Part shown: piece after piece, positions 1 through 5,144 of the stretch
Numbering within the stretch: position 1 is the first letter of the stretch
Layout: each line of letters starts with the position of its first letter
Assembly: GCA_002308115.1 (NCBI GenBank)
Contig: DBVJ01000113.1
Location: 516 to 6,997, forward strand
Reading direction: 5' to 3'
DNA length: 6,482 nt
Origin: Lachnospiraceae bacterium UBA1267
GTDB lineage: Bacteria; Bacillota; Clostridia; Lachnospirales; Lachnospiraceae
Program-made: the position numbers and the translations under genes
Notes under the pieces: model-generated
The model's database searches: none
The model's input: the letters and a program-made list of their open reading frames with translations, nothing else
What the model was told of the DNA's origin: nothing

Positions 1-906
1 CCGCAGCTCATCGCCGGCCCGATCGTGCAGTACAAGGTCATCGAAGAGCAGTTAGACGACCATCCCCTTAAGAAGAGGATGTTCTCGGACGGCCTCTGGC
101 TTTTCATCTGGGGGCTCGCGAAGAAGGTGCTGATCGCGAACGCGATGGGGGAAATGTTCGAGCTGTGCCGTGCGGGCGGCGGCATTGTGACCGCCTGGCT
201 CGGCGCGATCGCATTTGCGCTTCAGATCTATTATGATTTCTCGGGCTATTCGGACATGGCGATCGGCATCGGCCGTATGTTTGGCTTCCGCTTCCCGAAG
301 AACTTTGACGCGCCCTACACGTCGCGGAGCGTGACGGAATTCTGGCGGCGCTGGCACATGACCCTCGGGAGCTGGTTCAGGGAATATGTGTACATTCCCC
401 TGGGCGGCAACCGTGTGAGTGTGGCAAAGCACATCCGAAACCTGCTCGTCGTCTGGCTCTTGACCGGCATCTGGCACGGCGCCGGCTGGAATTTCATCAT
501 CTGGGGCCTGTACTACGGCGCATGGCTCATCGTGGAGAAATATCTCATCGGAAAATGGCTCGAGAAGCATCGTGTGCTGGGCCTGTTCTACACCATGTTC
601 ATCGTGCTTCTGGGCTGGATGATCTTCGCGATCACCGACATGGGCGAGCTTGGAAGATATCTTCTCTCGATGATTGGATTCCCGCGGGGCGCCGGCGGCG
701 CGACGGTCCGCACGCTTCTCACCAGCTACGGCGTGATCATGGCCATCGGCGCGGCGGGCATCGTCCCTTGGGTGAGCAGGCTTCGGAACGTGGTCTATCA
801 GAAATCGAAAGTGATCACATTTATCATTGAGATCGTGCTGTTCGTTTTGTGCCTTGCGGCGCTCATCCGTGACAGCTACAATCCCTTCCTGTATTTCAGA
901 TTCTAA
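1..906 (+). CDS. MBOAT family membrane-bound O-acyltransferase (AlgI/PatA-like), 5' partial
   Basis: This is the C-terminal 301 residues of a polytopic membrane O-acyltransferase; the reading frame is open to the left edge. It begins inside the family's conserved segment PQLIAGPIVQY, so the GTG at 25 is an internal codon, not a start. Known AlgI/PatA proteins are about 460-500 residues, so roughly 160-200 N-terminal residues lie upstream. Signature blocks, counted from base 1, are YYDFSGYSDMAIGIG, then FWRRWHMTLGSWFREYVYIPLGG (His119 in RRWH), then TGIWHGAGWNFIIWG with the probable catalytic His159, and hydrophobic segments to the C-terminus. By family knowledge it passes acetyl groups from a cytoplasmic donor across the membrane for O-acetylation of an extracellular polysaccharide or wall polymer. 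It sits 9 bp before the DHHW gene, its usual partner. Family assignment is secure; the polymer modified is unknown. Confidence 0.95.
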   Translation, partial: PQLIAGPIVQYKVIEEQLDDHPLKKRMFSDGLWLFIWGLAKKVLIANAMGEMFELCRAGGGIVTAWLGAIAFALQIYYDFSGYSDMAIGIGRMFGFRFPKNFDAPYTSRSVTEFWRRWHMTLGSWFREYVYIPLGGNRVSVAKHIRNLLVVWLLTGIWHGAGWNFIIWGLYYGAWLIVEKYLIGKWLEKHRVLGLFYTMFIVLLGWMIFAITDMGELGRYLLSMIGFPRGAGGATVRTLLTSYGVIMAIGAAGIVPWVSRLRNVVYQKSKVITFIIEIVLFVLCLAALIRDSYNPFLYFRF

Positions 907-915
907 GGAGCGGAA

Positions 916-2121
916 ATGGACCGTCTTTCAGCGGACAAAAGGAAAAAGATCCGGCGGGGCTTCCTCCTCGCCATGGTCTTCATGCTCCTTTGGGTACTGG
1001 CGTCGGTGGTCAATGCATTTTTCCCGAAGCGCAGCATGAGCGTGAGCGAACGCCGCGCGCTGGCCGGCTTCCCCAGGATCACGATCGCAAGGCTCCTGGA
1101 CGGCCGTTTCGAGGCGGACTTTGAAGAATACGCGAAGGACCAGATCATGGGCCGGGACGCCCTTGTCGCCCTGGACGCGGCGGTTTCACGGGGCACGGGA
1201 AATGTGCTTTCTTCGGGCGTCTGGATCGGAAAGGACGGCTGGCTCATCGAAGATCCCGAGATCTGGGCCGGCGGCGAAGCGCCTTCTGCGCTTTTGGGTG
1301 TGAACCGGCTCGCAGCGGACTGGGGCTATGACGTGACACTGGCCGTGATCCCGGAGGCCGCGGAGATCCTTTACGAGAAGCTCCCATGGGCCTCGGACGG
1401 CAAAAAGCTTGCGGAGAGGAGCAGAGCCTCTTGGGAGGCGCTGTTGTCCGAGCATCTGGGGCCGGGCGTCCGTGCCGCAGACGTGACAGAGGCGCTGAGA
1501 AGCGCAGCGGAAAGCGGTGCGCAGGACGGGAAAGACCGGGCAAAGGAACTTTATTATCATACCGATCACCACTGGACCATGGAAGGCGCACGGATATCGC
1601 TTCCGGTGATTCTCGGGGCCATGGGAGAGCAGGCCGGATCCTACAGACTTCTCAAAGTCTGTTCAGATTTCCAGGGCACGCTTGCCTCGGTTTCCGGTGT
1701 CCACGGCGTGAAGGATGAGATTTATGTGGCCATGCCGCAGGGCCGTGAGGAAGAACCGGTGATCGTGCGTGTGGATGGCGAAGAAGGCGTCCGCACCTCG
1801 GTCTATTCCATGGAAGGCCTTCGCTCGTCAGACCCTTATACGGTCTTCATGGGCGGCAACTACGGCCGGTTTACGGTAACGACCGGCGAAAGCGGCAAAG
1901 GGAAGCTTCTGGTCCTCAAGGACTCTTACTTCAACTGCCTGCTGCCGATGCTTCTGGAGAATTACAGTGAGATCACCGTCGTTGACCCGCGCTATTTTGA
2001 CGGCGATCCGAAACTGCTCCTTCTGTCCATGCAGGGCGCGGACGTGCTGGTCTTATATTCACGCGCCACATTCCTGACGGACCAGAGCCTCGAAAGGCTC
2101 GTTCCGGAGAGAGAGCAGTAA
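916..2121 (+). CDS. DHHW family protein, AlgJ/AlgX-like accessory O-acetylation protein
   Basis: A 401-residue protein with a basic N-terminus and one membrane segment (about residues 15-36), so the rest is extracellular. It carries the family name motif DHHW at residues 217-220 (YYHTDHHWTMEGA), preceded by a GKDGWLIED block at about 105-113. A late LVLKDSYFNCLLPML block contains Asp336-Ser337, the probable nucleophile serine of the SGNH-like fold; the DHHW motif would supply the Asp/His part of the active site. By family knowledge AlgJ/AlgX-type proteins receive acetyl groups from the MBOAT partner and place them on an exported polysaccharide. The start is well supported: AAGGAG at 905-910 overlaps the MBOAT stop and lies 5 bases from the ATG. 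The length suits the family and no key residue appears missing. The extreme C-terminus (TDQSLERLVPEREQ) is encoded by the first of three tandem repeats. Confidence 0.92.
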   Translation: MDRLSADKRKKIRRGFLLAMVFMLLWVLASVVNAFFPKRSMSVSERRALAGFPRITIARLLDGRFEADFEEYAKDQIMGRDALVALDAAVSRGTGNVLSSGVWIGKDGWLIEDPEIWAGGEAPSALLGVNRLAADWGYDVTLAVIPEAAEILYEKLPWASDGKKLAERSRASWEALLSEHLGPGVRAADVTEALRSAAESGAQDGKDRAKELYYHTDHHWTMEGARISLPVILGAMGEQAGSYRLLKVCSDFQGTLASVSGVHGVKDEIYVAMPQGREEEPVIVRVDGEEGVRTSVYSMEGLRSSDPYTVFMGGNYGRFTVTTGESGKGKLLVLKDSYFNCLLPMLLENYSEITVVDPRYFDGDPKLLLLSMQGADVLVLYSRATFLTDQSLERLVPEREQ

Positions 2122-2206
2122 CGGACCGGAGCATGGGAGGCCGGTTCCGGAGAGAGCGGTAATGGACCAGAGCCTGGATAGGCCGGTCTTGGAGAGAGAG
2201 CATTTA
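2077..2206 (+). repeat. three imperfect tandem copies of the DHHW gene's 3' end
   Basis: Three head-to-tail copies of 44, 41 and 45 bp lie at 2077-2120, 2121-2161 and 2162-2206. Each opens with A[C/T]GGACC[A/G]GAGC and closes with GGAGAGAG-(AG)-C followed by a TA-containing end. Copy 1 encodes the last residues of the DHHW protein. Copy 2, read in the equivalent frame, gives TDRSMGGRFRRER and a stop. Copy 3 gives MDQSLDRPVLEREH without the stop. Copies 2 and 3 are outside the gene and differ by small indels, so they look like decayed duplications. No promoter or terminator is evident in the 123-base gap (2122-2244) that they mostly fill. Confidence 0.85.
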
Positions 2207-2244
2207 GTCACAGGTTTTGTCAGGGGAAAGAACTGAAGAGTTTT

Positions 2245-3183
2245 ATGATGTGTAAACGAACCCGGAAAACAATCATAATGCTATGCGTGGCGCTTCTTAC
2301 GATGGCGTTCCTTCTTTCGGCCTGCAGCCATCGCGAAGAGACGATAAGCCCGGATCTTCAGGAAGGGATCTCATATCTCGAGAGCCTCGCGGGGAGAGAT
2401 CCCCGGGATGTCATGGCGGAGCAGTCCAGAAGAGCCGCGGAACGTGAGACGACCGTGCCGCCTACGGAACCTCCTACGATGCCGCCGGAGACCGAGCCTG
2501 TCCCGCCGTCTGACCTTCCGCCCACAGCGCCTCCGGAGACCGAGCCGCCGACAACCGCCGGCCCCTCGGAAGAGGAACTCACCCTGGAGCGCTGGCGTCA
2601 GGAAGCGGAGTCCAACAATGTCCGCATGCTGAGCGCGGAGGAACTGGCTTGGTTTGCAAACCGCCTGTCCGACACGGTCTTCGTGGGAGATTCCATTACC
2701 CAGGCGCTCATTACGGACGGGGTGCTGCCTGAGAGCGAGGTGTTCTATAAGCGAGGCGTCATTCTCCGGGAGATCGGCCCCACGCTGGACCGCGCTCTTG
2801 CGACTTATCCGAAAAACGTGGTCTTCCTGAAGGGCCTGAACGACTGCGATGCGGAGGAGCCCGACACCTTCATTCAGCGATACGCGGACTGGGTCACGTA
2901 TATCCGGGAGAAGCTTCCCGGCGTGAACATTTTCATCTGTTCGCTGCTGCCGCCCTCCAAGGCGCTTGGCGCGGTGCGCCCGGATCTTGCGCGCTCTCCG
3001 GAATTTGACGGCCCCTTAAAGACCTGGTGCCCGACTGCCGGCGTGACCTACATCGACCTGCACTGGCTCGTGTATCAGCATCTGTACCTCTCGGACGGAA
3101 TTCATTTTACAAAATCGTTCTACCAGCTGTTCCTGCGTTATGCGACGATCTGCATCAAAGGATGGGAGGGAGTGCCGAGATGA
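2245..3183 (+). CDS. SGNH/GDSL-hydrolase lipoprotein with Pro/Thr-rich linker
   Basis: A 312-residue secreted lipoprotein. Residues 1-27 are a lipoprotein signal peptide: a Lys/Arg-rich start, a hydrophobic core and the lipobox LLSAC with acylated Cys27. A Pro/Thr/Glu-rich linker (about 69-108) holds the catalytic domain away from the membrane. The SGNH domain follows: block I VFVGDSITQ with nucleophile Ser150, the GLND block with Asn199, and SDGIH with Asp284 and His287, completing a plausible Ser-Asp-His triad. It probably hydrolyses or transfers acyl esters on a surface polymer, matching the MBOAT/DHHW genes upstream; the true substrate is not visible. The ATG at 2245 (a second ATG is at 2248) has only a weak GAAGAG upstream, but gives the correct basic n-region. 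Its stop overlaps the next gene's start as ATGA, implying translational coupling. Confidence 0.9.
   Translation: MMCKRTRKTIIMLCVALLTMAFLLSACSHREETISPDLQEGISYLESLAGRDPRDVMAEQSRRAAERETTVPPTEPPTMPPETEPVPPSDLPPTAPPETEPPTTAGPSEEELTLERWRQEAESNNVRMLSAEELAWFANRLSDTVFVGDSITQALITDGVLPESEVFYKRGVILREIGPTLDRALATYPKNVVFLKGLNDCDAEEPDTFIQRYADWVTYIREKLPGVNIFICSLLPPSKALGAVRPDLARSPEFDGPLKTWCPTAGVTYIDLHWLVYQHLYLSDGIHFTKSFYQLFLRYATICIKGWEGVPR
2472..2564 (+). repeat. Pro/Thr/Glu-rich linker with a 16-residue repeat
   Basis: The lipoprotein linker contains PPETEP twice, 16 residues apart. The 14-base string CCGGAGACCGAGCC occurs identically at 2485-2498 and 2533-2546, a 48-bp period. Such linkers are usual as extracellular spacers and can vary in copy number. 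Confidence 0.7.
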
Positions 3184-3725
3184 AGAATGAAAGCGTCTCA
3201 CCCGAAAAGAGTACGCGGAAGAGACCGCCGATCAAAGCGGGGATCCTTTTGGCGGCTCTGGAATTTGCCATCGGCGCGGCCCTGCTCCTCACGATGGTCC
3301 TGGTGCTTGGGAATCAGGTGAACCGGAATCTTCACGCGGGAGAGCTTGCGGAAGCGGCCTTCAGCGCGATGGCCAATGCGGATCAGTGCCGCGAGGCCGA
3401 AGCCTGGGAACTCAGGAAATACTACGGCATCGCCGAGGAAGACGTCGAAGAGATTGCCCTTCGTCTGCCGGTGTCCAACATGGACGCCGCAGAACTCTGC
3501 GTGGTGAAATGCGCCTCCGACCGGGGCGCCCAGACTGTCGCCGCCGCCATGCAGAAAAGACTGGACTCACAGATCGGCCTCTTCGAGAACTACGGCGTGG
3601 AGCAGATGAAGCTTCTCCGCGCGGCCCGCATCGTGACCGCCGGCCCCTATGCCGCCCTCATCATCGACGAAAAAGCCTCCGACGCCGAAGCAGCCTTGAA
3701 GAAGATTGTGAAGAAAAAACCTTGA
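3180..3725 (+). CDS. DUF4358-like single-pass membrane protein
   Basis: A 181-residue protein of unknown function. A basic N-terminus (about 1-20, KRPPIKAG) leads into one hydrophobic segment (about 21-44), placing the remainder outside the membrane. Residues about 52-178 resemble DUF4358: YYGIAEEDVEEIALRLPVSNMDAAEL, then CVVKCASDRGAQTVAAAMQKRLDSQIGLFENY, then GPYAALIIDEKASDAEAALKKI. This assignment is from memory of the family pattern, not a search. The ATG at 3180 is chosen over upstream in-frame codons because GGGAGGGAG (3164-3172) sits 7 bases before it and it overlaps the lipoprotein stop by four bases (ATGA). It is the last gene of the acylation operon, so a role in surface polymer modification is inferred from position only. 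Confidence 0.82.
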   Translation: MKNESVSPEKSTRKRPPIKAGILLAALEFAIGAALLLTMVLVLGNQVNRNLHAGELAEAAFSAMANADQCREAEAWELRKYYGIAEEDVEEIALRLPVSNMDAAELCVVKCASDRGAQTVAAAMQKRLDSQIGLFENYGVEQMKLLRAARIVTAGPYAALIIDEKASDAEAALKKIVKKKP

Positions 3726-3793
3726 CCGCAATGACAAGGAGGATTAATCTCCTCTATATGAGCCGATTCAGCCACTCATTTATAAGAAAAATG

Positions 3794-3827
3794 AAAGATC
3801 GCAGGTCCGAAAGGATCTGCGATCTTT
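3794..3827. terminator. 15-bp hairpin with GAAA loop, probable terminator
   Basis: The left arm AAAGATCGCAGGTCC (3794-3808) and right arm GGATCTGCGATCTTT (3813-3827) pair over 15 bp with one G-T wobble and a GAAA tetraloop. On the + strand only TTT follows, a weak tract for ending the acylation operon. On the - strand the stem is followed by CATTTTTCTTAT, a better U-rich tail. It may therefore terminate in both directions, or mainly stop transcripts coming leftward from the array. Confidence 0.65.
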
Positions 3828-3917
3828 GCGTCCGGGGGAAAAGTGGACAAAAAGAAGGACATAAACAATCAAGAAGATACAATGCGTCCAATACAGAAAG
3901 CCGAGAGTGCATTTTGA

Positions 3918-4187
3918 TTGTACCGATACACGCATTTTCAAGTTTGAAACGGCCCTGCAGTCCAATAGAAATGGATGAAGGGCCAATTAGCTTGTACCGA
4001 AAACCTGTCTTTCAGGCGCTGATCGAGCTTTCAATCCAATCTCAAAAGGGGATGGTCTTCTTGTATTGGACTGAAACCCTGCTTCTTGAGCAAAAGTCAG
4101 GAATTCAGTCCAATATGAATAGGAGGAGCACTAAAAAGATTGGATTGAAGCACATTTTCCAAGGCGGAAATGCGTGAATCAGTACAA
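3918..4187. repeat. 20-bp inverted repeat linking the first and last array units
   Basis: TTGTACCGATACACGCATTT (3918-3937) matches the reverse complement of 4168-4187 at 18 of 20 positions. Its centre is 4052.5, one half-period (37 bp) from the centre of the nested palindrome. In the same register X1 (3886-3893) can pair with Y5 (4212-4219) at 7 of 8 positions. This is the longest motif conservation beyond the core and offers an alternative fold. Confidence 0.8.
4030..4149. repeat. nested perfect inverted repeats centred at 4089.5
   Basis: Outer arms TTCAATCCAATCT (4030-4042) and AGATTGGATTGAA (4137-4149) are perfect complements over 13 bp. Inner arms TATTGGACTGAA (4064-4075) and TTCAGTCCAATA (4104-4115) are perfect over 12 bp and are extended by CCTG (4078-4081) with CAGG (4098-4101) across a 2x2 internal loop. 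Both pairs share the same centre. Intervening sequence does not pair well. The fold would be a long interrupted stem in either RNA or single-stranded DNA. Confidence 0.85.
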
Positions 4188-4242
4188 GCGAATGATGGAA
4201 GCGATGTTTTTTATTGGAAGAAGAAAAAGAGATCAAGACGAA

Positions 4243-4250
4243 AAGGGGGA
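4243..4250 (+). promoter_or_regulatory. ribosome binding site fixing the nuclease-like gene start
   Basis: AAGGGGGA lies 5 bases before ATG 4256. It favours this start over the in-frame TTG at 4214, which falls inside the last array motif (Y5) and has no purine-rich site at the right distance. Confidence 0.65.
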
Positions 4251-4255
4251 ATCGT

Positions 4256-5077
4256 ATGACAAAACCGATTGAGGAACAGCTGGCAATGATTGATCGCTGG
4301 GTCAGACTGGCAGAGAAGGCGGTCGCAGACGACCCGGGAGGCTTCCTGATGGTGGCGAAACGTCGCACAAAGACGGAATGGTACATCAAAAGAGGGCAGA
4401 GCGGCTTGCATTACCTGCCAAAATCTCAGGAGAATCTTGCGCGGTCGATGGCACAGGCGGCTTATGCAAGAGATTTTCTGAAAGCAGCAAGAAAGGTCCG
4501 GAAAGAATTGATCCGGATCCAGACGATGGGCGGAGAGCGGAGCGCGGCTATCATGTATCATAAACTGGCGGCGCCTTATGAAAAGCTTTCCGATGCGAGG
4601 AGAAAGCTGATCAGGGCATATGTGCTTCCTGACGAGGAGTATGCTGCGGCCTGGAAAACTCTCCCGTATGAAGGGAAGCCCTTTGCGCCGGATACGCCGG
4701 AGATCTATACAGAACTAGGCGAGAGAGTCCGCTCAAAAAGCGAAAAAATGACAGCGGACAAGCTTTATCGGATGGGCCTTTTCTATCGATATGAATGCCC
4801 CTGCGTGATCCCGGGTATCGGCACACTTTATCCGGACTTCACGATTCTGGACCTTCGGGAACGGGAGGAAGTGATCTATGAGCATTTTGGCCTGATGGAC
4901 CAGCCGGACTATCTGAAAAATGTGCTCTGGAAGATCGATCAGTATCAGAAAGGCGGTTATCCCCTCGGCTGGCGTTTCCTTTGCAGCTTTGAGTCTTCGG
5001 CGCAGCTGATTGACATTCTGGCTTTTGAGAGGATGATCAAAGATCGATTCGGCCTCGGGAAAACAAAGAAACCGTGA
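4256..5077 (+). CDS. PD-(D/E)XK nuclease-like hypothetical protein
   Basis: A 273-residue soluble protein with no signal or membrane segment. The N-terminal half (about 1-130) is helical and charged, probably coiled-coil-like around 60-120. The C-terminal half resembles a small restriction-endonuclease-like domain: VRSKSEKMTADKLYRMG (Glu163), YRYECP (177-182), a GTLYPDFTIL strand (Asp194) and VIYEHFGLMD (Glu209-His210), then a helix with KIDQYQKGGY. E...PDFT...EHFG is the pattern I know from Clostridia hypothetical proteins and helicase-associated nuclease domains. The usual Lys of the (D/E)xK motif is not obvious; Phe211 occupies its place. The activity is thus inferred, not shown. It begins just after the phased motif array. 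Three counted blocks of the gene (4441-4500, 4561-4620, 4741-4800) give 53, 50 and 45% GC, below its neighbours, hinting at transfer. It ends 7 bases before the -35 of the next promoter. Confidence 0.75.
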   Translation: MTKPIEEQLAMIDRWVRLAEKAVADDPGGFLMVAKRRTKTEWYIKRGQSGLHYLPKSQENLARSMAQAAYARDFLKAARKVRKELIRIQTMGGERSAAIMYHKLAAPYEKLSDARRKLIRAYVLPDEEYAAAWKTLPYEGKPFAPDTPEIYTELGERVRSKSEKMTADKLYRMGLFYRYECPCVIPGIGTLYPDFTILDLREREEVIYEHFGLMDQPDYLKNVLWKIDQYQKGGYPLGWRFLCSFESSAQLIDILAFERMIKDRFGLGKTKKP

Positions 5078-5083
5078 GCCCCT

Positions 5084-5112
5084 TTCCCATAAACCCAAAT
5101 CTATGCTATAAT
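5084..5112 (+). promoter_or_regulatory. sigma-A type promoter with extended -10
   Basis: A perfect TATAAT (5107-5112) is preceded by TG at 5104-5105, making an extended -10 (TGCTATAAT). A 4-of-6 match to the -35, TTCCCA (5084-5089), lies at the ideal 17-bp spacing. Transcription would start near 5119, about 25 bases before the HD gene ATG. Confidence 0.75.
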
Positions 5113-5144
5113 ACAGAAACGACTGAACCATACCCACAGAAATC

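Larger units (their letters stand above)
3886..4222. repeat. phased array of ten alternating-orientation motifs, 74-bp period
   Basis: The plus motif (X, core GTCCAATA) starts at 3886, 3960, 4034, 4108 and 4182, exactly 74 bp apart each time. Its reverse complement (Y, consensus TTGGACTGA) starts at 3918, 3992, 4066, 4140 and 4214, again exactly 74 bp apart. Variants exist: X3 is ATCCAATC, X5 is GTACAAGC, Y1 and Y2 are TTGTACCGA, Y4 is TTGGATTGA and Y5 is TTGGAAGAA. Sequence between motifs is mostly not conserved. Motif centres alternate about 35 and 39 bp apart, and 74 bp is close to seven helical turns. It is not CRISPR: motifs are short, alternate in direction and vary. Function is unknown; a structured RNA or DNA, or a set of protein-binding sites, would fit. 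Confidence 0.85.
3726..4255. other. 530-base region without a convincing gene
   Basis: It lies between the operon stop and the nuclease-like gene. It holds, in order, a stray AAGGAGG with an adjacent near-palindrome (3736-3753), a long hairpin (3794-3827), an A-rich stretch (about 3840-3885) and the phased motif array (3886-4222). Three 60-base blocks counted by hand (3841-3900, 4021-4080, 4081-4140) have 35, 43 and 38% GC, against 58% for 1081-1140 in the DHHW gene. Open frames crossing it on both strands look accidental. Confidence 0.75.

Noticed and set aside
2162..2236. 23-codon open frame starting at ATG 2162
   Set aside because: Its sequence is the third decayed copy of the DHHW 3' end, with no good ribosome site.
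3780..3986. Minus-strand open frame of 68 codons over the hairpin and array
   Set aside because: It overlaps the hairpin and repeat motifs, has no convincing ribosome site, and its LYWT-type peptide also appears from the opposite strand.
4121..4126. Perfect AGGAGG inside the array
   Set aside because: No start codon with a usable open frame follows at proper distance; a TTG at 4140 meets a stop two codons later.
3758..4177. A 139-codon + strand open frame with AAGGAGG (3736-3742) upstream
   Set aside because: The ribosome site is 15 bases away, and the frame runs through the hairpin and the whole array. The array period (74) is not a multiple of three, and the composition is unlike the neighbouring genes. 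It looks like accidental openness.
3886..4222. CRISPR array
   Set aside because: Repeats are only about 8-13 bp, alternate in orientation and vary among copies, and no cas gene is present.
4214..4255. TTG start extending the nuclease-like protein by 14 residues
   Set aside because: The TTG lies inside the last array motif, and the good AAGGGGGA site serves ATG 4256 instead.
4105..4389. Minus-strand open frame of 94 codons overlapping the nuclease-like gene start
   Set aside because: It covers half the array and the 5' end of a better supported + strand gene; no family resemblance.
3794..5046. AAAGATCG at 3794-3801 and 5039-5046 as possible target-site duplication of an inserted island
   Set aside because: It is an 8-base match, one copy within the hairpin and the other inside the nuclease-like coding sequence; chance is a sufficient explanation.
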